A DNA stretch of 64,000 bases, taken from the NCBI GenBank assembly GCA_030411725.1, contig MU839827.1, forward strand, positions 1,612,001 to 1,676,000, written 5' to 3'. How positions within the stretch are numbered: position 1 is the first letter of the stretch; every line of letters begins with the position of its first letter. This document shows, in pieces, positions 1 through 12,140 of the stretch. This stretch comes from Echria macrotheca. Lineage: Eukaryota > Ascomycota > Sordariomycetes > Sordariales > Schizotheciaceae. Below the pieces are notes generated by a model that saw only the letters and a list, made by a program, of their open reading frames with translations, did no database searches and was not told the DNA's origin. A program made the position numbers and the translations under genes.

Positions 1-3000
1 TCACCCGCACTCTTACCTCTGGGTGGACCCCTCACAATTGCCTAAAGATAGCTATATCCGGAGTGAAAGCCGTCTCTTTTCATGATGGGGTGGGTGGCCA
101 GTAAGCCAGACGTTGGTACTATTCCCGAGCCTGGCTAAGCTGCTATGACAACCTAGCATAACTGTAGAGGTATGACTTCATCTCGTCATACCTAGTCATG
201 GAGATTATTGTTACCCGTTTACTATTCTTCTCTCCCGTGGCACTGTGTCGTTATTACTTCGGTAATTCAGTCTACAAATGCAAGAAACCCAGGAGAGTAC
301 TACATCACCGGGGTTCAACCGGCGTAGATATCTTGTTACTCTCCTCTCGTATTGAATTGCTGCCAGGCATGAGAGGAGTCAGCATCAACACAGCAGAGTA
401 TATATACCACATCTACCTAGGCAGTCTCACACCAGGACGGTTGGGAAGAACCTAGTACCTAGCTAGTGCCACCCGGCGGCCCTCCTCTCCTCCAGATCCG
501 CACGACTTTCCACAATATCAAACAGATCGGATATCGATACCGACGCCATATTCAAACCACAAATAACGTGAAGAACAGAAACAGACTTCATAACCTCCAA
601 GACAAACCCATAGAACCCAAGACAATAAAAGTCCTCCCCCCAAAAAAAGAAAAAAAAAGCCAGATCCATCCGCTCGGTAAACGAAATGGGAGAGGAGAAA
701 GAAATACTGTCTCACTCCCAGACAAGCGGGCACGGTGTAATATCCGCCGCTCGAGATAACACGTCACGGCCATCCACTGCCTCGGTATGTCCACCAAGTA
801 GGTAGTCCCATGTACAAGTACAACACCCCCCTCTCTTTTCACAGTATACATCCCGAACAAGCACAAACGCCAAATCAGATCTAGATTACTATTGAAAAAA
901 GAAAACCTCCCCAAAACCCAACCTGTGTGCCCTCAAAACCTGGCCATGTTTCCCCCTTTCCCCGCCCCAAAAGGAAATTATGAATAATAATCAGAGAAAC
1001 GCCCCCAAAAGGAGAAGAAAAAAAAAAGGAGATCCAGTCACCTTGACGTCACCCATCCCAGCCCAACGAGATACCTTAAACTCCTCCCCTTTTCTCCGAA
1101 GCAACACCGAACGGAATATGGACCGGACGGACTCACACACACGAGATATCGATTAATCATCCAGGCCAGGCCAGCCAAAAGCCAAAGCCAGGAGGTTAGT
1201 CAGTCAGGCTTTGTTTGATTCATACATACATACCTTGTTGGTGATACAAGACACAAAACCCACCCAGAAAGATAAGGTAGACATCGCGGCCTGATCAATT
1301 TTTCCCCTCCTCAACAGGAAAAGTTGTGATACCCGTCCCAACCGTAGGTGACCATCAGAAACTTGTCCTCCCTTTGCTAACCCAACCAGACACATCTCGG
1401 TTTCTTTCCCGTCTGGAAATCCCATGACACACACATTTCCCATTAAAAAAAAAACCACTCAATCTAATCTATCTTTGTTTCAGAGACAGTCATACCAAGA
1501 AAAAAGGTAACCCCGATAGGATTCGGAGACAATGGTGCGAGGTGGGTAACACTAGACCTTTTGATAGGTAGCCCACCCAGCCCGGCGGCGGCCTTGTTGC
1601 GGCGGCGGCACGCGCTAACCCCCTCTTGTTTTCTCCCTTCCCTCCCCGAACTCATTTTCTCCGCTCTCCATCGGGCACCTTATTGCTCTTCAACACTGGC
1701 TATTTCTTCGCACCGGCCGGCGGCAACGTCAAAAAGCTGCAGAAGCGGTTGTGGACAGACGCATCTCGTGGCAGCCAACCATGAGTCTGGATGCACATGC
1801 GCTTGTCAAATAGTACTGTTATTGGTCCAGGAGAGAGCAAGAGACCGGTCTCGACGGTCGAAGCCACCAAAAAGTGAGGCGGACAGCGTAGGATAGGAGG
1901 TATAAGGTACAGGACAGAACCAGCATCATCCCTGGGCGGACCGGGTGCGGGACTCGTCGTGCTATCCAACCCGTGGGAAAAGCAATGGACTGACTGATCG
2001 GTGAGTCGCGTTTCGGCGTTGCGGTAAACCAGCGACGCTTGGGTTGGTCGGTATTGTTGCGGGGCAATGCAGAGATGGGCTGGAGTGAGACAGCGCACTG
2101 TACAGACGGCGGGGAAGCGAAGACCGAGATCTAGACATAGATCCGCCAGGTCGATTACCCCGTCCGAGACGGAAACCGGACAAAGTCGTTGCCAGCTGGG
2201 AAGGGGTAGTCAAGCGTGCTCATTGACGCCTTGAGGCTGCAGGATATCCCTGTGATCTGATGCTGTGATGGCTGTCAGACGAGCATGACCATGAGAGACA
2301 TGAATGTGTTACCACGAGGCACCCGACTTGCAAAGAATTCCCCTGGCCTCTCACTATACTGCTACCCAACCGACAATGGTATCCATCGAGAGATGACTTT
2401 TGTCTGCCGAGGTCAGCTCTGAAAACCGGGAGGGCACAAGAGCCAGAACAGCGACTTGCGAACTGCCCCAATGTCTCTCCGGGATCATCCAACTACCACC
2501 CCGTCGCCCTCTAGCCCGGTGTGAATAATTCCCCTATATCGTCCATACTTGGTTAGAATTCCCGAGGTCTCTTGCGTGGAGGGTGCTGACAATGACTTTG
2601 GTTCACCCCCACGACGTTGAAGCCCCTCGAGGAACTGCTTGGCGGGCCGTGATGGAGCGTCGGAAGCCGGCGAGCTCGAGCATGCATTCGTCGCCGCCAT
2701 CCGCGCTTATTCTCCTGTACCATTCGATATGTCCGTAACGGGAAATATGCCGAGCAGTACCCGAGACACTGGGAACTGCATTCAGTTGTGACTCCTCGGT
2801 GATGTTCTGCCTCCTCCTATTCTGGGATTCCGGCCAGCAACACCCTTCGAAGTCTGGATCGGAGACTAGTGTGCTGTCACCCCGTCAAAGCGAAGTCCGA
2901 TGCCATCGTGCTAAGGAATTGGCTAGATTCGAATGGCGGGGCTTCAGGTGCCGGCAAGAATAAGAGTAACAGCTGGTGAGATCGTGACTATAACCGCCGA

Positions 3001-3555
3001 TAGCGTTTGTGGACCGACTGCGATCGGCTCCCCGGAAGTCACATAGACGCCATGTGACGTGCATACGGATTTGTTCTCTTTTCCTTCTCTGCATCCACGG
3101 AGCCGCACCGCAGGGCTGTGATATTTTCCCTTCTGAGCGTGGTTAGCACATGACAAAAGCCCCATGTCGAAGGATACACAGAGCTTTGCTGGGACCTCTT
3201 ACCTGACTCGAAAACTGATCAGTCATATCATCATCCGGCACGAGGGGCTTGCAGTCGAATATGGAATCCCGACAGGAAGGAAACTTGATTCTGCTGGGGT
3301 TACACAACGTCCCACAATGCAGCTACCAAGCTTTGCGGGAAAAACAGTGTCGACAAGGGCAGGCCCTCCGGACAGGAACATTTTGCTGATGGTCGAAACA
3401 GCCAGTCCGGGACATGATCGGATACCTAGCGAGCCTGCGGAAGGCAGTTCAGCGACATGTCGAGCGGAGCACGTTCGCTGCGCCCCCCAGAATCGGTCCT
3501 TGTTTATCGTCCCGAGTCTTACCCACGCGCCGTAGCACCAAGGACGACGAGAAGG
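1..3555. other. gene-poor region at window start
   Basis: No open reading frame here combines an ATG start, plausible splice sites and a recognisable protein family. The stretch has A-rich tracts (about 600-660 and 890-1030) and two copies of a CCTAG-type motif near 413-424 and 451-466. The short open frames are scattered over all frames, as expected for non-coding DNA. It may hold UTRs or a rapidly evolving gene that cannot be seen without transcripts. Confidence 0.5.
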
Positions 3556-4231
3556 TTAGTGGGGTGGTCCCAGTCCATGATGCTCCCTCGCCATCCAGCG
3601 CCATCCAGATGGCATGAGTAGTTCCCCTTTGGCACCTAACTGTGTGCGTTAGCCGAGACAGTGCCCTGAATCTGGCGGCTTGCGAGCATAGTTTGACACT
3701 CACTGACAGGGCCGACTGCGCAGGGTTGGTAGGCTGGAAGGAGCCAATGTAAACAGTCTTTCTACCGAAAGGTTCCTTGCTGTATGGATACCGAGCTTCG
3801 ATTTGGACTGCTGCGGGGAAGCTTTCGAGTTCGACACCGCCTTGAGCGCCCAACAGGGTGACACTGCACCGCGCACTTCCCGCAAGCGAAGACACGCGGG
3901 TAGCCGTCGGTCTGCAGATGGAAACCATGAGTTCATGGACCGCTGGAACACCGAGCTGATGCTCAGGCTGACTTATCCAATCATGATATCCGGAGTTGGA
4001 CATCGAGCGTGGAGCACGGATAGCTGCGTGATCTACGCGTTCGCCGAGAGACATTGTGGCCCGGTACATCTCAGCCGTGAGTACAATGGCCTGGGAGATC
4101 TGTGGTATGTGGATCGCCGTTGCGAATATCGACGCGGCGACCGAGACGATCGGAGGACGTCTGTCGGGAACGCTTCGACTCCGATTCTTTCCAACATGGA
4201 GGATCCTTGATGCCGAATATGGCCGCAGCAT
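3556..4231 (-). CDS. orphan predicted protein, two exons (doubtful)
   Basis: I do not recognise this protein. An ATG at 4231 opens a 176-codon frame to 3704, much longer than its surroundings. It ends at a GTGAGT donor followed by a GCTAAC branch-like site and a CACACAG acceptor, giving an intron at 3703-3640. In phase, a second exon (3639-3556) adds 27 codons and stops, for about 203 aa in all. Residues 27-55 form a hydrophobic, Ala/Ile-rich stretch beginning PPIVSVAAS, which loosely recalls the helical N-terminus of some fungal STAND/NACHT-type proteins. That resemblance is weak. The locus could equally be a decayed gene, or chance open frame in gene-poor DNA. It is divergent from the orphan exon pair at 4478-5016. 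Confidence 0.25.
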
Positions 4232-4477
4232 TTATTGAGGCCGCGGCTGGGTCTCACATGTCGGATCCGGCGGATACGGCCCCCCACGAAACATGCGTAA
4301 GCCTGAGCATGCCCTTCTCTCCATGCCAGTATCAACATGTTCCATTACCACCCTAGCCTAAACATTGTGATCAGCAGACCATCCTACAACCGATTCCAGG
4401 AGCGAATCCCGCCATTGGCCTGTTGATGTTGTGTCCAAGGATCCTGGCGTCTCTGGCGGTGAGGACTGCGCCTGAGG

Positions 4478-5016
4478 ATGGTGCCGATGTTGGCATCGAA
4501 CATCTCAGGGGTCATCCTCTATAAGAACCGTAAAGCTCTCTGGTCAACCCTTGGGGATGTCTGCAGAGCAAGCACTTCTTTCCATATCGATCCCTACCTA
4601 AGTCGAGAGGCAGACGCAGCCCCATACTCGGAAACCAGTCTGTGGCCATTCACCATGAGCTTCCTATCCCAGGATCCATTTGCCTGTTCGGAGACCTGTG
4701 GTTGTCTTCCCGTCAGTGGAGGTGGAAGAGGCAGACCGGTTCTTTGCCAGAACTGTGCTGGAAGCCAGCGGAGCGGGTAAGATATCACCACGGGACGCAT
4801 GGCAGATGTCGACTGACTTGAGCTAGTTACTGCTCCGGTTGTAACAATCAGGGCTTCAGTGTTATCCCCTGCACCCGTCAGGGAGGCAGGCAGATCACGT
4901 CCGGCTATGGCAGCTCATATGGTAGTGGTTCCAGCGGTGTTCATGGCTCCGGCTCCCAGGGACCTTCGGGAGGCCATAACTCGGGAGGCTCTCACGGAAG
5001 CCGACTGTCAACTTGA
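4478..5016 (+). CDS. orphan Cys-rich, Gly/Ser-tailed protein, 3' exons (doubtful)
   Basis: The best evidence is a clean 50-nt intron at 4777-4826, with GTAAGA donor, CTGAC branch site and CTAG acceptor. It joins two frames into a Cys-rich segment. Across the junction the protein has two CxxC pairs, CQNC and CSGC, each followed by Gly/Asn-rich residues, and a further Cys about nine residues on. This spacing is reminiscent of DnaJ-type CxxCxGxG zinc modules. The tail after it is almost entirely Gly, Ser and His, ending at TGA 5014-5016. The first in-frame ATG used here (4478) is arbitrary and an upstream exon may be missing, so the 162-aa length is provisional. Function is unknown, and a decayed gene is possible. 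Confidence 0.3.
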
Positions 5017-5023
5017 CAGTCGG
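5001..5023. repeat. perfect 11-bp inverted repeat over the orphan stop codon
   Basis: CCGACTGTCAA and TTGACAGTCGG flank a single C, giving a perfect palindrome that spans the TGA of the orphan frame. The core CAACTTGACAGT recurs at 5873-5884, and ACTTGACAGT recurs at 28851-28860. Confidence 0.8.
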
Positions 5024-5985
5024 ACCTGAGGGATTCTCGTGGGTTCCATGTGGCGTTTGCGGAGCTAGTCGTGGGAAGAGTTGGCGTTGGCGTTGTCGAT
5101 ACTTCTGGGGCATTTGCGGATATGGTCTTTAACCCGTCTCGGACAAGCTTTGATGCTGTGTATTCAGATTGGCTTTATATAGGAACCGTTGAGTCTCGTC
5201 TGAGTAAATCGGTGCGACTACGCGACTTGTGGAACTGACCAGCGAGTTTTGTGGTGCCAGGTGTCCGCGCAGACATTGAGATCTGATCGTGAGAACCTCC
5301 TGTGACGCCGAGGTCGGACATTTGGGAGAAACCCGAGCGTAGCACGACTTAGTGGACCACGGGTCTAATGTAGCTCGATCTCCTGGCCTGCAGCATCTAG
5401 ATATTTGCGTTCCGAGGCGCCGTTGATCTGCGGCCTTTTGTTGAGAATCTCGTGTTGAGAACCGAGTTGGCTGGTGCTCGGTCAGAATGCAAGAGTTCTT
5501 GCTGTGGCCAAGAACGTTGAGGTCAGAGTTCCGAAGACACAGCAGGATGGGAATGGCGTCGTGCAAGACCACAGGCATCTGCAGGTGGAAGTAGAGTTGG
5601 AGTCTTTCCATCAAGAACAGTAGAAGTCCCGGATGCAGCGTTCCTTCCTCATGACCTTTCACGTGAAACTGCAAACATTTCCATCGTGGGCAAACCAGGA
5701 AGGAACAGGCCGATGACTTGAAGTCCACCCTACCCCCTGCCGTTCGGATTGAGCCGTGAAGCGCTACACTAATTTGGCGCCCCACAACAGCTCAGCTTCA
5801 GGCGGCCAGGGAGCAGTTCACCCCACAGTGGGGTTGGCCTCGACGTTAGCTGCACCGCGACGCTTTCTTTGACAACTTGACAGTTGACTCGGCATCCGCC
5901 AATTTTAGTGCATCGACTACCGCGAATCGCTCGACATTGGATCGTCTTATTAGAGTAGCCCTATAATGGGGATACGGCCGTCAAG
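5017..5985. other. intergenic region upstream of LST8
   Basis: No supported gene. A 218-codon minus-strand frame at 5129-5785 starts only at GTG and resembles no family. The last 100 bases before 5986 presumably carry the LST8 promoter and leader. The 12-mer CAACTTGACAGT at 5873-5884 repeats the core of the palindrome at 5001-5023. Confidence 0.5.
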
Positions 5986-7124
5986 ATGTCGGTAATTCTC
6001 TGTACAGGTACGCTTCTTTCTTTTCGTGTCTCGAAGCATTCGCGCTTTGCGACGTCGCTGACGGTTTGTCCAAGCTGGCTATGACCACACAATCAGGTTT
6101 GCCTCGTCTACTCCTGCCGTCCGAGATCGACGTCACCGAATGAGACTAATTCCTGCATCAGGTTCTGGGAGGCCTTGTCAGGCATTTGCTCGCGCACTAT
6201 CCAGCATCCCGACTCGCAGGTCAACCGGCTATGCATCTCGCCAGACAAACGATTCCTGGCCGCGGCTGGCCACCACACGGTCAAGTTATTCGACATAAGA
6301 TCCACGAACCCGGCACCGTTGTTGGTATTTGAGGGACATACCGGCAATATTACCGGCGTCGCCTTTCACTGCGAGGGGAAATGGATGGTCACAAGCTCCG
6401 AAGACGGCACCGTCAAGATCTGGGAGACGCGCACCGGCACCATCCAGCGAAGCTATAACCACGGCGCCCCGGCCAACGACGTCGTCATTCATCCCAACCA
6501 GGGCGAGATTATCAGCTGTGATAGAGCGGGGAGCATCAGGATATGGGATTTGGCAGAGAATACATGCTCCCATCAGCTGATTCCCGAGGAGGACGTATCG
6601 GTGTCGAGCGTCACGGTCGCCAGTGACGGATCTCTGCTTTGCGCCGCCAATAATGCTGTAAGACATCGAGTGGTTTGCCCACTAATGCTCGACGCTGATC
6701 AATCCAGGGTAACGTCTTCGTGTGGCAGCTTCAGCAGCAATTCGATAGGACGCAGCTCTTCCCTGTCACGCACTTCTCTGCCCACAAGGAGTATATAACA
6801 CGCATATTACTCTCACCAGATGTGAAAAAACTGGCGACCTGCAGCGCCGACCACACGGCCAAAATCTGGGAGGTCCAGGAGATGGAGCCGTTGCCCGAAG
6901 GCCAGGAGCCCAAGCCCTTCCCGCTCGAGGCCACTCTGACGGGCCACCAGCGGTGGGTATGGGACTGCGCTTTCAGCGCCGATAGTGCCTACCTGGTGAC
7001 AGCCTGCAGTGACCACTACGCTCGTTTGTGGGAGCTACATAGCCAGCAAATTATCCGCCAGTATAACGGTCACCACCGAGGTGCCGTGTGTGTCGCCCTA
7101 AACGACTACTCCGAGGCTCGATAG
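5986..7124 (+). CDS. lst8: TOR complex subunit Lst8 (WD40 repeat protein)
   Basis: Lst8 is the WD40 subunit shared by TORC1 and TORC2. It binds and stabilises the kinase domain of TOR at vacuolar/endosomal membranes and the plasma membrane. The gene has four exons: 5986-6007, 6075-6096, 6162-6657 and 6708-7124 (318 aa, close to the usual 300-330). Exons 1 and 2 are only 22 nt each and encode the conserved opening MSVILCTAGYDHTIRFW. Repeated WD signatures follow (TVKLFDIR, TVKIWETR, SIRIWDLA, FVWQLQQQ, TAKIWEV, YARLWELH), filling seven blades. The protein ends GAVCVALNDYSEAR, like other fungal Lst8 proteins. All introns are phase-consistent. The gene is convergent with CEX1 downstream. Nothing suggests truncation. 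Confidence 0.95.
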
Positions 7125-8191
7125 GGCGAGGCGGAGGAGAATTCACGGTCCCGACCTAGAGATAAACTTCGTCATTCTCAAAGTTTTTCCGTGGCTATGG
7201 GAGGTTCAGGATACCGGGCCAGGCTTGAAGCGCGTTCGAGGCAGGCGAGTGTAGCCCCGCGGAGAAGTAAGACGCCACCGCCGTCTGAGCCCTTGCCGTC
7301 TGAGCTTCGCTGTCTGAACTTCGCCGTCTGAGCCTTCGCTGTTCGCAGTCTCCGTCTCCGCTTGCTAGTACAGACGGCGCCGGAGCTCAGAAGAAGCCGC
7401 GAGATAATTCCAGTAGTGGCTGATTGGTGATATGAGGCTGTTCGGATCGTGTGAGAAGCCCGATCGATTGTCAGCCAAGAAAGCGGGGCGCGGTACCCAT
7501 CTCCGAGTATCGGTTGGGGAGGATGCTCGCTGGTTTGGGCGTTTTCTTGGGATGTTCACCTTTTTTCATCTGGTTTGTTGATTTGTTTACCTCTTATACC
7601 AAATACCTATAAGGAAGTCAGCCTTTGACCGAGCGAGGTTTTCGTCTATGGGGCTGACTAATGAATCGGCATGGCGTTTTGGGGTGCGCGATTGGTTTTT
7701 GTTTGATGTTTCTCTTTCCCGGCTCGGTCGCGTTTATGTTGCAGAGTCTACGGATTAGTAGTATACTTTATATACCCCAAGCGGGCGGGTTTCTCCGCTA
7801 GCTACTTGCCAGAACTTTTTTTAACTTCTTGAACCGTGCAAGGGAGCTGGATTGAACGCTTTTGTCAAATGACATGTGGTAATGCGTTCTTCCTCCTCTC
7901 TGATTGATCTGGATGCGATCAAACAACGCCTATCGTGCATTTCTCAACAATACCGCCCTGGTTCATCATCGGAAATAGGTAAATCCCGCCACCTCTCAAT
8001 CTTCATCCCCAATCGAAAAGTATTTACACACTTTCGCAGGATATACAGGCCCACAACTTCTTGTCTGTCTACAACATGCTATCTTTTTTTACCATCATTA
8101 CTCCAGACACGCAGTCTACATATCCATATACCCTTTCCCGTCTGCCTCCAAGAAAATATGCATACCATATACCTACCCTCGGGGAAAAAGA
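7125..8191. other. convergent intergenic region LST8/CEX1
   Basis: This stretch lies between two converging genes and presumably holds both 3' UTRs. A short imperfect tandem of GCCGTCTGAGC-like units lies at about 7280-7335. Long pyrimidine and T-rich tracts near 7560-7840 could act as 3'-end signals. No supported gene. Confidence 0.5.
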
Positions 8192-10985
8192 TCACCACCC
8201 ATCCCCCCACCCACCATCATCATCATCATCACCCGTCTCCTTGGGCTTCATATCGATTTTCTTCGTCACAACAGCGGCAGCAGTCGTAGTCCCACCAACC
8301 TTGACCTTGGACAACGGCAGCTTTTTCGCCGCCGCCGAGGAAGTCCCACTCTTCCCCGTCGCACCCGCAGGCTTAGCCAGTCCCTTGGGCAGCGTCTTCC
8401 CGCCGATCGGATTCTTCTTCTGCGCCTGCGCCGCGAGCCAGCCGGCGAAATCTGGTTCCGCGCCGTCGTCAAAGGGCATTGCACTGCCGGACCCGCTGGC
8501 TGTCCTACTGCTCGAGGCCGTAGCTGATGACGTGTCTTTCTTGGGGAGGGTGGTGGACGACGACAGCGATGAAGGCTCATTAGCCGAGAAGAGATCGTCC
8601 GTCGCCGTGCCCTCGTCCATGTCGCCCCATGCATCGCCATCATCGTCGGCCACCTCCGGGTCCGCAAAGAATGACTCGCCTGCGGCGGTATTCCCGAAGC
8701 CGCCCGACGAAGACGTGCGAGACAAGGGAGCGGACGAAGGAGTGGGGGATTTGAGAGCCTGGCGGTGTAGACTGGATGCAGTCTGGGAAGCCGGCGCGAG
8801 ACGCGCCTTGGACGACGGAGCAGCGGACGAGGCTGTCCCACCAGAGCTGGGCTGGATCTCGCCCGCCGCGGCTGAGAGTTTGTTGGTGAAGGAGGATATC
8901 GCCCAGCCTGCCCATGCCGAGGCAGATGACTCGACGGGCTGGGGCGTGCTCATCCTCGGGCCGCCTGACGCTGCCGACTCGGGAGGGAGGGCGGTGTCCG
9001 GCATGGCTGCGGCAGCCTTGCGGATCTTTTGCAAGTATACCTCAATCGTCTTAGCGGCCTGGTCTCGGATGAGCTTCTCCTTGTCAATGAGCAGCGGGGA
9101 GACGGAGGGGATGATCCGGGTCGCGCAATCTTCGCCCGAGAAGTATTCTCCCGTCACCGCCAAGGCCAGTAGTGAGGCATTCCGGGCGTGGACGAACGGG
9201 TCTCTCAACGAGCGCGTAAATGCAGCAATTAATACTTTGGCTCGAGTTGATGTCCCGAGGTTTTTGGCAATCTTGCCCAGACAAATGGTGGTATTGGTCC
9301 GAATCCCAGGCTGTTCATCATTGGCCGTTTTTGCGAGATATTTCAGCAACTCTCCATTGATCGTCCGATCGGATAGCTTCGTAATAAGCGTGAGCACCGA
9401 TTTTAGTGTCTGCTCACGCACGACCGGCGCGACGTCCGTAAATCCAGTGACCTAGAACCTGTCAGCCGTGCATCCCGCATTAGTGTCATGTCCCCGACAG
9501 ACTTACAATTTGAGGGAAGATTTTATCGTTTACCACTTTTTGCGATAATCGATCAATCATAAGAGGCAGATTGTCCAACAGACACACCCGGATGGCTCTA
9601 TCGGGATTCCCAAACAAGCGGATCAGCACCGGTGTAACCTTGGTGTCGAAATCGTCGTTGGACAGCTTGGCGGCGATTTTCATAACCACAGAAAACGCTT
9701 TCGGGCCGCCACCGCCAAACTCTACGGATTTTAATAGCTCGGGGAGGACCTTCATTTTGAAAAAGTCTTCGGGAAAATCATCCGTTAGTTGGTCGAGATC
9801 GCTGATATCGTCAGCCTCGTGCCAGTATGATCGAGGAAAATCAAAGACTTACTCAAGGAATGCTTCTCTTTCAGACTCCGACTTTACACCGAGGTTTTCA
9901 ACACCCTCGGTCAACTTGATGAGAGGGCTGTCGAAGAACGAGGCGCTCCGCTGGCCTTGCTCGAGGAAGTGGCCGACGCTTACCCTCGCCTTGGGGTTCG
10001 CATTGGTCAAGCGCTTATAGCTTGAGTGCATGGTCGGAGGAACACCCTTGGTCTGTCCGACCTGGTCTGAGCCGCTAAAGTTGCCGTTGAAGACTTCAAA
10101 AATCAAGGCACCAAACTGGTATGAGTCAACGGCAGTATGTGGGCTCCGTTTGGCAGCGTCCCAGCCTGACTTGGCTAGTTCAGGGGGTGTATATCTCGCG
10201 GAGTCTGGCACCAGACTTCCGTATGTCTACAGCTCTAGTTAGCCATGGCCGGCCTTGCATGATTGGATGGCGCTAGCAGCACACATATATCACAGCATCA
10301 TCGTCTTTGACGTTACTGAGAACCTCGAAGCCTCCCAGTTTCCACTCGCCACTCTCCGAGGTGAAGACGGAGGCAACCTTGAGGTTGCCGTGAATCGAGG
10401 AGGCCTCATCGTTGATGAACTTGACCGTTTTCTGCGTCGGCTGTTAATTCACCGTCTTTCTGGGCCGCGTACGCATCCGGGGCATACCGCTACACTATAG
10501 AGACCCCATTTGGCAGTTTCCGGGCTTAGACTCTTTCGTTTAACGTGCCACCGCAGAGGGACCAAGCGTTCCGTGGCAATGTAGATGTACGAGTCGGACT
10601 TTGGCAAACGTCTCAGCATCCCGATCCACCGTCATGCCTGACCGCTGCGCCTACCTCGACCGTGTCCAGCACCTTGATCACCCCGGGATGACGCATCGTC
10701 CGTAGTTTCTTGACCGCATTTCTCGCTAGGGGGAGGGATGATCGATTCGCCGATATGTCGAACGAGAAGATGCTGCAGTCGGAGCCATCCTCCTAGAGCG
10801 CACAGAGGGTCAGTGTGACAGATTCAGGCCAGTATGGCTATGGGGGGCAGCGGTTCACTCACCCGTCGGGTGCCGTTGTAGAGCGTCCAAATCGAGGGGT
10901 CGAGGTCGACTTTGTCGCCGAAAGAATATGGAAAGGGCGGCCCTTTGGCAATCGCCGAGGCTACAGCCGACTTGAGGAAGTCCAT
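8192..10985 (-). CDS. cex1: SCYL1/Cex1-family pseudokinase with HEAT repeats
   Basis: This is a homologue of animal SCYL1/NTKL and yeast Cex1, cytoplasmic pseudokinase-HEAT proteins linked to COPI traffic and nuclear tRNA export. Seven exons are read: 10985-10863, 10792-10655, 10598-10488, 10431-10285, 10226-9853, 9801-9507 and 9451-8192 (about 815 aa). The kinase-like domain (residues about 15-290) lacks the usual catalytic residues: the catalytic loop reads IHGN rather than HRD, and WKLGGFE stands in place of DFG. HEAT repeats follow (about 320-590), with the family signature TTICLGKIAKNL and SLRDPFVHARNA. The last 200 residues are low-complexity Ser/Ala/Asp and end in an acidic run followed by GGWGDGW. 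The exon 4 acceptor was chosen because it restores the family's SVA-KTVKFIND junction; an alternative 9 nt upstream adds four residues. Divergent from the PHD gene. Confidence 0.92.
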
Positions 10986-12140
10986 GGTAGCTAGGTGCGC
11001 ACGCGGCGCGAAACGAGCGTCGGCCGGAGCGAGGTTGGCGGGGAGAGAATGCACTCGAAGGCGCGTCTACAGTGTACTATCCACGAGAGCATCTATCGCA
11101 AACCGCAAGCTGTTATCGCGAATCCAACCCGACGACCCAGGGACGCTAGCCCGTCACGGCAGGCGGTGTACGCCAGATCCTGGTTTCTGCCGAGGGGCTT
11201 ACAGTGCACGGGCCAGGGCCTGTGGCATCCAAATTTCCTCCGTCGTTTGCTTTGGACCACCCCCCACTCTCCTCTTCTGCTGCTTGTTCGCGTTGTTGCC
11301 GCTTTGCATAGTTATTGTATTCCGTAATATACCGCGGTTCAGGCCAGCCTGGTCTCTCTCCTTCCTCCCGTCGTTTTGCCCCCTTTCGACTGGCGCCCCT
11401 CCTTGTTCATTCAGCGATCGCATCGCCTTCCATGGTGAGGCCAAGGAACATCAGCTGTAGCCGGCTACGGTTGAGGTTTGCCTGGACGTCGTCGCTATCG
11501 CCATAGGCCGCCCGTACCTGCCCCGAGTAACCAGTAAGCAGTCGGCTTTCCTTTTCTTATCTTCCCAGGCGACCTCCCCCCCGGTGTCGGTGATGATCAA
11601 TACGGTAAAAGGTCAGATGGCCACGGACTCTTCTGGGATTTGTGGTTCCGCGTGAGACGCATCCTTCGCGCCATGGAGCGCGTCTGGTATCCGCAGCAAC
11701 ATTGCGCTCTGCCCCGAGGAAGCCGGCAGAGGGCAGGCTGATGAGGCGACTGGATATCAAACCCATAGTCGGGCTCCAACCCGACGACTACCACTTTTCG
11801 GAGCCCTGTTTTCAATCCGCCCTACAAGACGGGGACCAAAGGCCGTGGTAGACATCAGAGCGGGCGCCTGCTCGGCTCGACCCTTGGACGATGCTCGACG
11901 CAGAGAACCACGAAACCCGCTGCGGTCAGGCCGGATGATGACCAAATGATAAACTGAAAAGACCTGAGACACCGAGGTAGCCGCGTCAGAAAATCAAAGA
12001 GTTTTGGTCTGGATTTCAACCGGTACTAACCATGCATCCCCCGTATAGGGCTCGCTCCGTCTCGGACTAACCAGGCTCGGCGCTTGTATGCTGATACAAG
12101 CCCGCGCTGGTGTTTCGGCGGATTATATACCTCAGGTCTG
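10986..12140. promoter_or_regulatory. divergent intergenic region CEX1/PHD gene
   Basis: This 1.15 kb segment separates two divergent start codons, so it must contain both promoters and leaders. A pyrimidine-rich tract lies at about 11260-11400. I see no supported gene: open frames are short or lack ATG starts and family resemblance. Discrete promoter elements cannot be assigned by eye. Confidence 0.5.

Noticed and set aside
5129..5785. 218-codon minus-strand open frame
   Set aside because: Starts only at GTG, lacks splice support, has mixed composition and resembles nothing known.
8061..9455. 464-codon plus-strand open frame
   Set aside because: Antisense to the last exon of CEX1, Ala/Ser-rich, and without a family match.
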